DNA from: Campylobacterales bacterium
Lineage (GTDB): Bacteria > Campylobacterota > Campylobacteria > Campylobacterales > Sulfurimonadaceae
DNA: 46,193 bases
Assembly: GCA_024280035.1 (NCBI GenBank)
Contig: JAJRQV010000072.1
Location: 1-46,193 of the forward strand
Reading direction: 5' to 3'
This document shows, one piece after another, positions 34,454 to 42,869 of this stretch. The notes under the pieces were generated by a model that worked only from the letters and a program-made list of their open reading frames with translations, was not told the origin of the DNA and did no database searches. A program made the translations under genes and the position numbers. Positions within the stretch are counted from its first letter, which is position 1. Each line of letters opens with the position of its first letter.

Positions 34454-35683
34454 ATGTCTAACTTCTTATACATTGCAAAACAACCTATCTTTGATGTTGA
34501 GCAACACATTTTTGGATATGAACTTTATTATCGTAATGATGATAAAGAGATGACTCTTCCAGAGAAGCGTCTTGCAACTGCGTCCGTTCTTGTAAATGCA
34601 CTTAACCAGATGGGTTTAAATTCACTTGTAGGAAATGCCCTTGCTTTTGTAAATATTGATGCAAAAATTTTACTCACAGATATTATTTATACTATTCCAA
34701 AAGAACGTTTTGTTTTAGAGTTAAATGAAGATATTGTAATTAATCAAAAAGAGTATGAGTGTATTAAGGCTCTACATAAAGAGGGTTATAAATTTGCCTT
34801 AGATAATCTTGAGTTTACCGAAGAACACCTTTCTAATATTCAAAGAATTCTTCCGCATGTAGATTATATTAAAATTGACACTATTACAACAAATTTTGAA
34901 TTACTAAAAGAACAGATAGGGATTTTTGGTGGAAAACAACTTATAGCACAGAAAATTGAGTCTATTTTTGTTCATTCTGCTTATAAAGACATAGGATTTA
35001 ATTACTTCCAAGGTTTTTATTTAGGTGAACCTGAATTGATTAAAAAGAATAGAATTGATCCTCATCATTTAGGTGTAATTCGTCTTTTCAACCTTCTTCA
35101 AGGGACTATCTCAATGCGAGACATTTGTACTGAATTTGAACAGCATAATGAGATTATGCTTCAGCTCCTTCAGTTTGTAAACTCAGGTGGTTTTGCCTTT
35201 GAAACTACCCCTAAAAGTATTTGTGATGTTTTAGACTTTATTGGTAAAAAACCTCTGATGCAGTGGTTAATGCTTATTGTTTATGCTAAAGCGGGTAGAA
35301 CAGGTAACCAAGATTTAAATCCCTCTTCTATTCTTGTACAAAACCGTATTGATTTAATGTTAGGTATCTTACAACGTTTAGAAATCGACAGTGAAGAAAA
35401 CATTATGCAAGCCCGTTTTATCTCTTTACTGTCTCTCTTAGAGACCATATTTGAAATGCCTCTAGCGGTTATTCTTGATGAATTAGATGTAGAAGATATT
35501 ATTAAAAATGCCCTGCTTCATAAAGAGGGTGAGTTAGGAAAACTTTTTGCTCTTGTACTCGCTTTAGAAGAAGCTAATAAGGAGAGCGCAGAAAGACTTC
35601 TTTTAGCTTATGGCTTAAAGGCTGAAGACACCTGGCATATTATTGAAGAACACCTGGGTCATCCTGCACCAATAATACACTAA
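34454..35683 (+). CDS. Degenerate EAL plus HDOD signalling protein
   Basis: A 409-residue cytosolic protein of the CdgJ/YuxH type. The N-terminal EAL domain (about 1-200) is degenerate: the EAL motif is replaced in IFGYELYYRN, and FALDNLEF and AQKIESIFVHSAYKDIGFNY stand where catalytic metal ligands would be. The C-terminal HDOD domain (about 200-409) has NLLQGTISMRDI and LLQFVNSGGFAF. Such proteins usually lack cyclic di-GMP phosphodiesterase activity and act in motility or stress regulation through interactions. It is monocistronic, with AAAGAGG before the ATG. Confidence 0.9.
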   Translation: MSNFLYIAKQPIFDVEQHIFGYELYYRNDDKEMTLPEKRLATASVLVNALNQMGLNSLVGNALAFVNIDAKILLTDIIYTIPKERFVLELNEDIVINQKEYECIKALHKEGYKFALDNLEFTEEHLSNIQRILPHVDYIKIDTITTNFELLKEQIGIFGGKQLIAQKIESIFVHSAYKDIGFNYFQGFYLGEPELIKKNRIDPHHLGVIRLFNLLQGTISMRDICTEFEQHNEIMLQLLQFVNSGGFAFETTPKSICDVLDFIGKKPLMQWLMLIVYAKAGRTGNQDLNPSSILVQNRIDLMLGILQRLEIDSEENIMQARFISLLSLLETIFEMPLAVILDELDVEDIIKNALLHKEGELGKLFALVLALEEANKESAERLLLAYGLKAEDTWHIIEEHLGHPAPIIH

Positions 35684-35729
35684 AGTAAAAAAAATCCAGC
35701 CTTCCCTTTATAGCACATCCTTATAAAAA

Positions 35730-36461
35730 TTAAAGCTTTTTATATACTTTTTCTAAACTTTCATAAAGTTCATCTACCCCATATGCTGGATTTTTTGCCA
35801 TTATGTCTTGCATAACAACATTATCTTCATTTCCATTCCATATCTTAATATAAGTTCCCTCTTTATAACCATGGTCTTGACGAAATCGGTTTAAAATATT
35901 TTTACCAATATAAAGCGAATAAAGTACCTCAAGATTAACACCACAATTCAGTGCCATTGTAAAAAAATCTGTAATAAACTGGTCTAAATTAAAACTAGAT
36001 CTATCGGTCTGTGAAACAGAAGTTTCTTTAGTTAAATCGTCTGGTTTAAGTACGTCATACATCATATGCTCAACCATTTTAATAACTTCATACATGTTTT
36101 CATTATCTGTTTTTGCTTCAGAACTTGAAAAAGCCTTATACGCCTCTTTAGAAAAAATATATGAAGCTAAGTCCTCTAATGAGCCTAAATTTTGAAGTTT
36201 ATACTCTTGGAGTAAAAGAGACAAGACAAAATGCCAAATATCAATAGTTTCAACCTTAATATTGTCCCAATCAGGCGCTTGATCAATAGCCTTCCAATGT
36301 TTCCATGCAAAAGAGTCAATGAGTTCTGCTGATTCCATATAAATACATCGCTTCCAATCAATTACTTTACCATTTTTCGTTAAACCCTTTTCCCAACCTC
36401 TTCCATTCGTTGAGTCATTAAGTTCTTGTTGAAGTTTTACCATCTCTAAAATTTGTTGCAT
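35730..36461 (-). CDS. dut: Dimeric all-alpha dUTPase
   Basis: A 243-residue member of the dimeric dUTPase (MazG-like) family found in Campylobacter and phages, not the trimeric type. It hydrolyses dUTP (and dUDP) to dUMP, keeping uracil out of DNA. The magnesium motif E-x-x-E ... E-x-x-D is visible in YMESAELIDSF and VETIDIWHFVLSL, with the substrate segment LNDSTNGRGWEKG near the N-terminus and GVNLEVLYSLYIGKNILNRF further on. The gene is separate, converging with the EAL/HDOD gene. Confidence 0.93.
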   Translation of the reverse strand: MQQILEMVKLQQELNDSTNGRGWEKGLTKNGKVIDWKRCIYMESAELIDSFAWKHWKAIDQAPDWDNIKVETIDIWHFVLSLLLQEYKLQNLGSLEDLASYIFSKEAYKAFSSSEAKTDNENMYEVIKMVEHMMYDVLKPDDLTKETSVSQTDRSSFNLDQFITDFFTMALNCGVNLEVLYSLYIGKNILNRFRQDHGYKEGTYIKIWNGNEDNVVMQDIMAKNPAYGVDELYESLEKVYKKL

Positions 36462-36510
36462 ATTTATCTCTTAATTTTTATTTTGTAAGCTATTATATTA
36501 TAATGACGGT

Positions 36511-36675
36511 ATGATTAGAATTAATTGTAAACAATGTGTTTTTTATTTTGTAACTTGGCAAGCTAATCAACCTCATGGATGTAAGGCATATGGTTTTAAA
36601 TCCAAGCAGATTCCTTCTTTAGTAGTTAAAGGAAGTACGGGGCAAGCCTGTCAAAGTTTTCAAGCTAAGCATTAA
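36511..36675 (+). CDS. Small cysteine-rich protein (54 aa)
   Basis: ATG at 36511 opens 54 codons to TAA at 36673-36675. The product begins MIRINCKQCVFYFVTWQANQ and continues with PHGCKAYGFKSKQIPSL and GQACQSF. It has C-x-x-C plus two later Cys, suggesting one zinc or similar metal site. I recall closely similar short proteins in many Proteobacteria, often mislabelled uracil-DNA glycosylase. The codon pattern and motif support a real gene although the ribosome-binding site is poor; TATAAT-like sequence lies directly upstream. The last 11 bp overlap the convergent neighbour. Confidence 0.75.
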   Translation: MIRINCKQCVFYFVTWQANQPHGCKAYGFKSKQIPSLVVKGSTGQACQSFQAKH

Positions 36676-37093
36676 CTCTTTCCCAATACTCTTTTGTTCC
36701 AAAACCAAGCCTATTGTCTGTATATTTCAAGTGTAAAATTTTCATTTTCCAGACCTGCAACTTGGGCATTACACGCGCGTAAGGAAAGGCTTTTAAATAT
36801 AATTTTTTATCTTCTTCATCGGCTTTCAAGACCTCAGCCTTGATTTGTAATCCACGTATTGTTCCGACTTCTTTTGTCTCAAAATGAATAGAAGCAGACA
36901 CCATGTTTATCTTAGAAATATTTTGCATATGTTCTGTTTTTTCATCTGAGGCAAAAATAAGACTAAGTGTTTTTTCATTTAAAACATAAAAAACTGAACA
37001 CGAAAAACTCTCTTTTTTTTCATTTACTGTAGCTAAAGATAAAACATGATGTTCAGAAATAAAATCTATTATTTTTAAAGAAGGTTTATTCAT
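36665..37093 (-). CDS. UPF0306/YhbP-like flavin-binding split-barrel protein
   Basis: A 142-residue protein of the pyridoxamine 5'-phosphate oxidase-like split-barrel fold: HHVLSLATVNEKKESFSCSV, then FASDEKTEHMQNI and GLQIKAEVLK, with the ending LGFGTKEYW. It resembles the YhbP/UPF0306 group. Flavin or haem binding is expected; the reaction is not known. It overlaps the upstream ADP-ribosylglycohydrolase homologue by 8 bp and so is translated with it. Confidence 0.8.
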   Translation of the reverse strand: MNKPSLKIIDFISEHHVLSLATVNEKKESFSCSVFYVLNEKTLSLIFASDEKTEHMQNISKINMVSASIHFETKEVGTIRGLQIKAEVLKADEEDKKLYLKAFPYARVMPKLQVWKMKILHLKYTDNRLGFGTKEYWERVNA

Positions 37094-37988
37094 CTAATAT
37101 TCCAAGATACTTTTCTATTCTATTTTTATTATTTAAGCCGTTTATCCACTCTTTAGGAATAGCTTCTATTCCATTATAAGCACCCAATATCATACCCGAG
37201 ACCATACCTCTTGCAGCAGAGTCACCCCCTGCATATACATTTTGTTGCATAGCTTCTTTATAATCATCTTCATATTTTAAAATAAGATGCAAGGTTCCAG
37301 GGCAGCCCCCATTAACACTGCATGACTGTCCAAAAGAGTTAATTGCTTCAAGTGTATTATGCTCCACAGAAGCAAATGCCACCTTTATCCAATTTAAAAT
37401 ATTTTTATCTTCACTTTTAGCTTCAATTTCACTCATGGCAGCCCTTGGTGATTGACCTTGAAGAACACGATATAAAAGTTCTGTAAAAAACTGTGTTGCT
37501 AGAATTACCTTAAAGGAGTTGTGTGTTGTTTTCACTTGTAAAAGCGCATAACTAAGAAAGTCAGTATAATTATCACCATACACTAAAGCAAGAGGTGCTA
37601 TTCGGGAAACAACACTTAAGTCTTGTGAAAAAGAGCCCGCTTCAAGAGGTGACTTTCCCTTCTCTAGATTTTTCAAGGTAGCTGATGAAGCTCCATCTAT
37701 ATAACCTTTGTACTCTTTCATATACTCTTTCCATCGTAATGAGTAACTCGATAAAGAGAATTCATGTTCAAGAGAAAGCGATTCCAAAAGCCATAAACTT
37801 TGATCACCATAATGGGTAAAATCACCTGCTTTTTTATTATTATGATACGCCGTTAAAGGATTATGAAAACCATTAAGACTAGCAAAGGCAAGTTTAATCT
37901 CATTTACATCATATACCCAATGTCCACCTAGAGCAAAAGCATCTGCTACAAGGCTTCCATAGACTGCACCAAGAATCTTTGAGTTCAT
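37086..37988 (-). CDS. ADP-ribosylglycohydrolase family protein with altered metal motifs
   Basis: A 300-residue all-helical protein of the ARH/DraG family, cytosolic. ILGAVYGSLVADAFALGGHW is the family N-terminus. In typical ARH enzymes the metal site uses T-D-D-T near residue 60 and G-G-D-T-D-T near the end. Here the first is THYGDQSLW and the last is GGDSAARGMVSGMILGAYNG, so several Asp/Thr ligands are replaced. It may belong to a divergent subfamily with another substrate rather than removing ADP-ribose. It starts a pair with the YhbP-like gene and follows the sirtuin region on the same strand. Confidence 0.83.
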   Translation of the reverse strand: MNSKILGAVYGSLVADAFALGGHWVYDVNEIKLAFASLNGFHNPLTAYHNNKKAGDFTHYGDQSLWLLESLSLEHEFSLSSYSLRWKEYMKEYKGYIDGASSATLKNLEKGKSPLEAGSFSQDLSVVSRIAPLALVYGDNYTDFLSYALLQVKTTHNSFKVILATQFFTELLYRVLQGQSPRAAMSEIEAKSEDKNILNWIKVAFASVEHNTLEAINSFGQSCSVNGGCPGTLHLILKYEDDYKEAMQQNVYAGGDSAARGMVSGMILGAYNGIEAIPKEWINGLNNKNRIEKYLGILDE

Positions 37989-38035
37989 TATCTATCCTTA
38001 TTTTAGTGGATAGAGTATATCTAAAATCTTCCTAC

Positions 38036-38266
38036 TTATGCACTAATACGTGTAAGATTTACATACCAATCATCGCGAATATAGGTTCTATCACGACGAA
38101 GAGTTAGATGAAGTTCTTCATGACATAAGTTAATGGCTTTAAGATACTCATATGGAATTTCAAGTTCTTCTGCACAAAAATTTTTACCATCATTTTCAGT
38201 TTTAATATCTGGCCATTGCCATGTATTTTCTAAGTCTTTAATTTTAAATCGGGTTAAAAACTGCAT
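38036..38266 (-). CDS. Hypothetical small protein
   Basis: A 76-residue protein from ATG at 38266 (MQFLTRFKIKDLENTWQWPD), preferred because AAAAGG lies seven bases upstream. An ATG at 38305 would add 13 residues but has no ribosome-binding site. Later sequence includes FCAEELEIPYEYLKAINLCH and RDDWYVNLTRI. No family is recognised. It lies between the sirtuin and ADP-ribosylglycohydrolase genes on the same strand. Confidence 0.55.
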   Translation of the reverse strand: MQFLTRFKIKDLENTWQWPDIKTENDGKNFCAEELEIPYEYLKAINLCHEELHLTLRRDRTYIRDDWYVNLTRISA

Positions 38267-38336
38267 TTGAAAACCTTTTCTTGTTTTCATAAGAATACTT
38301 TTCATTTATAACACTTAGATTACGATTACAATTTTA

Positions 38337-39086
38337 TTACTGAAGTTCTTTAATAATACCTAAGAGTTCATCCATAGCTTCACCTGCATTTTTTTGAATA
38401 AAATAAGAAAAATACTCATCTATATACTTAGCAAAAGAGCCAAGACAAGCCAAAGCGGTCTGTGAAGCAGGTATTTCTTCAGTAAAAGAGGTCACATATT
38501 CTTCTCGTTTAGGATTAATCAAAATAGAGTGTTTAAATGCTGAAGCAATAGGAACAATATCAATCACCTGTCCACTTGTTCCTATAGCAATAAAAATATT
38601 ACAAGCATCTATAGCCTCATAAATTTTTTGATACATTGGTGCAGCTTCTCCAAACATCACTACATTATGACGAATATAATCACTTTGACAAGCAGGGCAA
38701 ACATCATTTTCATTTTGGGCATCATAATCTACATTCCATACATGCCCACACGCTTCACAACGTAAGTCTGTTAATGTTCCATGAAGGTGTATAACCTCTT
38801 TACATCCTGCTTTTTCTAGTAAGTTGTCTACATTTTGAGTAAGATTATAGAGTTGATAACTTTTTTCTAATTCTGCGAGTGTATAATGGGCAGGATTGGG
38901 ATTTTTGTCTTTTAAATCTTGTCGTCTTGCATTATAAAACTGCGTAACAAGTTCTCTGTCTGCCTCCCAACCCTGAGTCGAACAGACCTGCATTACATCA
39001 TAATCTTCCCAAAGCCCATCATGGTCTCTAAATGTTCTAATACCACTTTCTGCACTTAATCCTGCTCCTGAGATAATCATTATCAT
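38337..39086 (-). CDS. cobB: Sir2-family NAD-dependent protein deacylase (class III-like)
   Basis: A 249-residue sirtuin. NAD site: SGAGLSAESGIRTFR; TQNVDNL (residues 83-89); catalytic His102 in HLHG; four zinc Cys (C110, C113, C130, C133); GTSGQV for NAD. The FYNARR segment holds Tyr51 and Arg54, the Y-x-x-R pair that marks class III (SIRT5/CobB-like) enzymes able to remove succinyl or malonyl groups. It overlaps the upstream 79-aa gene by 4 bp (ATGA). It would tie protein acylation, such as that caused by acetyl phosphate from Pta-AckA, to NAD level; that link is inference. Confidence 0.93.
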   Translation of the reverse strand: MIMIISGAGLSAESGIRTFRDHDGLWEDYDVMQVCSTQGWEADRELVTQFYNARRQDLKDKNPNPAHYTLAELEKSYQLYNLTQNVDNLLEKAGCKEVIHLHGTLTDLRCEACGHVWNVDYDAQNENDVCPACQSDYIRHNVVMFGEAAPMYQKIYEAIDACNIFIAIGTSGQVIDIVPIASAFKHSILINPKREEYVTSFTEEIPASQTALACLGSFAKYIDEYFSYFIQKNAGEAMDELLGIIKELQ

Positions 39087-39322
39087 CGTGAAAGCTTCTT
39101 ATAAAGATAATCTTCTAAATCTTCAGGTCTTAAAATATCTCTTTTTTGAAGCATCATTTTTCCAATCTCATCCTCATCTAAAATATCAAAAACTTCAAAA
39201 GGAGAATTTTTATTATAAAAACTGCGTAAAAACTCAAGAAGTAATTTAAAGTTATCACTTTCTTCTCTATTTGCCATCTCTTTTTTATACTTCTTATACT
39301 CATCCCAATTAATCTTAGACAT
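39083..39322 (-). CDS. Hypothetical protein upstream of the sirtuin
   Basis: A 79-residue charged, helical protein (MSKINWDEYKKYKKEMANRE at the start, LRPEDLEDYLYKKLSR at the end). No known domain is seen. It overlaps cobB by 4 bp, so the two are translated together and it may be a partner of the deacylase. Confidence 0.65.
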   Translation of the reverse strand: MSKINWDEYKKYKKEMANREESDNFKLLLEFLRSFYNKNSPFEVFDILDEDEIGKMMLQKRDILRPEDLEDYLYKKLSR

Positions 39323-39421
39323 TTTAATTCCTATTTATTAATATCTTAAATATTAGCACAGTTTATGCCATGTGTTCATTAATCTTAAAAAAAGACGATA
39401 TTATATACAAAGGAGAATATA

Positions 39422-39553
39422 ATGGAAGCACTTATTAGACAGATACAAAAATCTCTCATCTCAGGTAAACCTGTAGATACCAAAACAGGAGAACTTGCAT
39501 CAAGGGTTCTTGATACAATTAAAAAAAGAAAAAAAGAATCTCAAGCCTCTTAA
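39422..39553 (+). CDS. Small basic protein (43 aa)
   Basis: ATG at 39422 is preceded by AAAGGAGAATATA, a near-ideal ribosome-binding site. It reads 43 codons to TAA at 39551-39553: MEALIRQIQKSLISGKPVDT, then TGELASRVLDTIKKRKKESQ. It is hydrophilic, helical and Lys-rich at the C-terminus. Its stop overlaps the stop of the convergent ovoB by 4 bp. No family is recognised; the strong translation signal makes it a likely real gene. Confidence 0.6.
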   Translation: MEALIRQIQKSLISGKPVDTKTGELASRVLDTIKKRKKESQAS

Positions 39554-40755
39554 AAGTATCGAGTCTTATAAGCGGAATGCAGTCTAGAAACAGCCTCTTG
39601 TACTGTAGAACGAGGTGTAGCAAGGTTAATTCGCATAAAACCTTGTCCCACTTCTCCAAACCCTATACCTGAAGAAAGACCTAACTTCGCATCCTTATAA
39701 AAAAACTTTTCTAAGGCATCTTGAGGAAGCCCAAGCCCTCTACAATCCAACCAAGCTAGATAAGTTCCCTCTGGTTTTGTCATTTTTATTAAGGGCATAT
39801 ACTCTTTTAAACAGAGGTCTAAATAATCAATATTTCCTTGTAAATGAGTAATCAAATCCCTTAACCAAAACTCACCCTGAGTATATGCCGCTTCAAATGC
39901 AATCTGCCCAAAAATTGTTCCATCTCCAAAATAAGTTGCTTCATAAGCTTTTTTAAATTTAACTCTTAACTCATCTGATGGAACACACACCGTGGAAGTT
40001 GCTAAACCTGCCATATTAAATGTTTTTCCTGGACCATAACAGCTAACTGTTCTTTTTTCTAATTCTTTTGAGATACTAGCAAGTGGAATATGCTTAAATC
40101 CCTTATATATCAAATCACTATGGACTTCATCGGCTACAATGATAATATCATGCTTAATACAAATTTCACCTAATCGTATTAGTTCATCCTTAGTCCATAC
40201 ACGCCCAACAGGATTATGAGGAGAACATAAAATTATCATCCTAGTTTTATTATCAATTTTAGCTTCTAAATCATCCAAATCCATACTAAAATAACCATCA
40301 TTTTCTTTAAGAGGATTGTCTAAAACAACTCTCTCATTATTGCTTACACTGGTATAAAACTTGGGATATACAGGTGACTGAACAATGATTTTATCCCCTA
40401 TTTCTGAAAAGGCTTTAATGGCAACATTAATGCTCCCCACCACCGAAGGCGACTGAAACATCCACTCCCTTTTCATCTCATAATCATCTTGTCTTTTAAA
40501 CCAATTAATCTGGGCTTCAAACATCTTATCACTGGCTTCTTCATATCCTAAAATAGGATGTTGTACCCTGTCTTTAATTGCATCCATAATAAAAGAGGGT
40601 GTTTGTATGTCCATATCTGCCACCCACATAGGAAGCACATCTTCTGATCCAAATAGTTTTTCTGTGTAAACATATTTTTCAGCATTAGTACTTCTTCTAT
40701 CAGGTGCCGTATTAAAGTCTATGTTCACTTCTTTTTCCACTACTTTTTTCTCCAT
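39550..40755 (-). CDS. ovoB: PLP-dependent C-S lyase of the PatB/MalY type, likely ovothiol sulfoxide lyase OvoB
   Basis: A 401-residue fold-type I PLP enzyme: LPMWVADMDIQTPSFIMDAI near the start, SPHNPVGRVW (Asn181), VADEVHSDLIY (Asp209) and PLP-Lys244 in CYGPGKTFNMAG. By sequence alone it would be called a PatB-like cystathionine beta-lyase. It overlaps ovoA by 16 bp, and ovothiol synthesis needs a PLP lyase to cleave the 5-histidylcysteine sulfoxide made by OvoA into 5-thiohistidine. The context therefore favours OvoB. A housekeeping cystathionine beta-lyase role is the alternative. Confidence 0.87.
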   Translation of the reverse strand: MEKKVVEKEVNIDFNTAPDRRSTNAEKYVYTEKLFGSEDVLPMWVADMDIQTPSFIMDAIKDRVQHPILGYEEASDKMFEAQINWFKRQDDYEMKREWMFQSPSVVGSINVAIKAFSEIGDKIIVQSPVYPKFYTSVSNNERVVLDNPLKENDGYFSMDLDDLEAKIDNKTRMIILCSPHNPVGRVWTKDELIRLGEICIKHDIIIVADEVHSDLIYKGFKHIPLASISKELEKRTVSCYGPGKTFNMAGLATSTVCVPSDELRVKFKKAYEATYFGDGTIFGQIAFEAAYTQGEFWLRDLITHLQGNIDYLDLCLKEYMPLIKMTKPEGTYLAWLDCRGLGLPQDALEKFFYKDAKLGLSSGIGFGEVGQGFMRINLATPRSTVQEAVSRLHSAYKTRYF

Positions 40756-42869
40756 ACCGATAACTGTGCAATTGTATGTTGATACTTCCGTGGTGTTTCA
40801 CGAATAACAAAAGCTAGATCTTCTGTATTTATTAATTCAAAGTTTTCTTCTAAAATATTTTTTAGCCCTTCTAAGGTAGAGACTTCATTTCCCTTTGCAT
40901 CTTTATAGCCACCTAACCAAAACTCTTTTTTTGTATATTCTTCAAGCCATGTATAAGGAGAAGTAAGGATTAAATACCCTTTTTCATTAATACGTTCATG
41001 CACCTTAGCTAAAAAGAGTTTAGGCTCATACAGTCTGTCTATAAGGTTTGTTGCCATAATCAAATCATAGTTTTTAAAATGTGCCTTTAAATTACAAGCA
41101 TCACCCTGCCAGAACTCAACCTTATTTACATCATTTTTAAAATCATAATCTTGTACATTAATTTCAAAACGCTGTTTTAAATCACCCTCACCTTTTTGAA
41201 TATAGGCTACTTTTCCATGTTTTTGCAATTCTACACCCACTTGAATAAAACGTACAGAAAAATCAATTCCAGTTACCTTATCAAAGGTTTTAGCTAATTC
41301 AAAAGAGGTACGTCCTGTTGCACAGCCTAAATCAAGGGCTGAACCTTGATGAATATCTTTTGTATATTCAATTGCTTTTAAAGCACAGGCTTTTGCAAAA
41401 TTTTCTACTGCAAAATTATTTTCACCATATTGAAAATCACAATACTGAGAAACTAACTCATCTGTTTCATATATATTTTCTTCTTTTTCCAATTCTTTTC
41501 CTATTACATATCTAAAACCCGCATGCTGATATAAGTGTCTTCTAAAAGCATAACGGGAGTGTTTCATTAAAGCATTACCATTAGTGGCCCATGAACCACC
41601 TTTCATTATATTATGCTTACCATCAAAGGTAGGGACTGAAAAATCATCATAGGCTGGATGGACTTTAAAACCATCTAAAGCATCCATATGTGATTCTGTC
41701 CACTGCCATACATTTCCCATTACATCATAAATATCACCAAAGGCAAAATGATTAACAGGGCAAGAAGATGCCCAATATCTAAAGTTTATATTTGCCTTTC
41801 TATCATCAAATTCAGGTACATCTTTTATGCCTGCTCTTTGATAAAGCCTGTACCATTCAGGCTCACTCAAGAGTCTGTAATTTTTGTTCTCTTTTTTTGA
41901 CTTCCATAAACAAAAGGCCTTGGCTTCTAAATAATTAACATCTACCGGCCAAGACAATGGCATATTAATCTCTTCAAGCATAGCTCGATATTTAAAATCA
42001 TTTTTATCTTTACGCCAAAAAGGGGGATATTTAATATTTCTACTTTCTAAAAACTCAAGACCTTCCTTATCCCAAAAATCTCTATTTTCATAACCACCCT
42101 CTTGTACAAAGTCTAAAAATTCTGCATTAGAGACTAAAAACTTAGATGCACTAAAACTTTGTACATCTATTTTTCTCTTGCCATACTCATTGTCCCATCC
42201 ATATAGGCAATGCTTCTTATCCTTACCTAAATGAATCAAACCCCCTTCAATAAGAACCATTTCATTTTTTAAAACAGGGGCATCTTCACTACATCTTGGA
42301 AAAAAACCACAATCATTAAGTTTATCAAGAGGAAGTTGTCTGTGCAGAACAGAAGAGGTCTCAATATGAATTCTTTCATGCTCAATACCCATTAGAATTA
42401 CCCACATAGGGTCTTCTTCTTTTATAGGAAGCGTTAAGGGAAGTTCCATAATTAAAGAGTCAACTTTCTTACGAAGTTCATCCCTATACTTTCTAACCTG
42501 AGCTACACTAGGCCAAGTATAATTACTGCTGTTCATATCATCCCAATTCATCTCATCTACACCCACAGCAAACATGGCTTCAAATTCTGGGTTCAATCGT
42601 TCATGAATTATATTTGAAACCATAAGTTTATTAATAAAAAAAGTTGCGGTATGCCCAAAATAAAAAATCATAGGATGACGTGTTGGTTCAGATTTTAGAT
42701 AAAAAACATCATCATCTTTAAAACACTCAAACAGCTTTTCAAAAAAAGTATAGGTATGATGAAAATATTTTCTTATCTCTTCACGTTTTTTTTCTATACT
42801 TTCACCTTCTAGGGTCGGAGGTAAAATATGCAAAGTTTGCATAGAAGTTGCATCAATATTATGTGACAT
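40740..42869 (-). CDS. ovoA: 5-histidylcysteine sulfoxide synthase / methyltransferase OvoA
   Basis: A 709-residue three-part enzyme matching OvoA. Part 1: DinB-like iron domain with His73 (YFGHTATFF) and the H-x3-H-x-E ligands His164, His168, Glu170 in GIEHERIHIETSS. Part 2: formylglycine-generating-enzyme-like domain (MVLIEGGLIHLG, NVWQWTESHM, KGGSWATNG, RYAFRRHLYQHAGFRYV). Part 3: SAM methyltransferase with LDLGCATGRTSFELA. OvoA joins Cys sulfur to His with oxygen and later N-methylates the thiohistidine to ovothiol A, an antioxidant. The C-terminal methyltransferase separates it from EgtB of ergothioneine synthesis. GAGGTAATCC precedes the ATG. Confidence 0.94.
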   Translation of the reverse strand: MSHNIDATSMQTLHILPPTLEGESIEKKREEIRKYFHHTYTFFEKLFECFKDDDVFYLKSEPTRHPMIFYFGHTATFFINKLMVSNIIHERLNPEFEAMFAVGVDEMNWDDMNSSNYTWPSVAQVRKYRDELRKKVDSLIMELPLTLPIKEEDPMWVILMGIEHERIHIETSSVLHRQLPLDKLNDCGFFPRCSEDAPVLKNEMVLIEGGLIHLGKDKKHCLYGWDNEYGKRKIDVQSFSASKFLVSNAEFLDFVQEGGYENRDFWDKEGLEFLESRNIKYPPFWRKDKNDFKYRAMLEEINMPLSWPVDVNYLEAKAFCLWKSKKENKNYRLLSEPEWYRLYQRAGIKDVPEFDDRKANINFRYWASSCPVNHFAFGDIYDVMGNVWQWTESHMDALDGFKVHPAYDDFSVPTFDGKHNIMKGGSWATNGNALMKHSRYAFRRHLYQHAGFRYVIGKELEKEENIYETDELVSQYCDFQYGENNFAVENFAKACALKAIEYTKDIHQGSALDLGCATGRTSFELAKTFDKVTGIDFSVRFIQVGVELQKHGKVAYIQKGEGDLKQRFEINVQDYDFKNDVNKVEFWQGDACNLKAHFKNYDLIMATNLIDRLYEPKLFLAKVHERINEKGYLILTSPYTWLEEYTKKEFWLGGYKDAKGNEVSTLEGLKNILEENFELINTEDLAFVIRETPRKYQHTIAQLSVWRKK

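Noticed and set aside
39550-40755. Calling the PLP enzyme a plain cystathionine beta-lyase
   Set aside because: Possible by sequence, but the 16-bp overlap with ovoA makes the ovothiol sulfoxide lyase role more likely; kept as the stated alternative.
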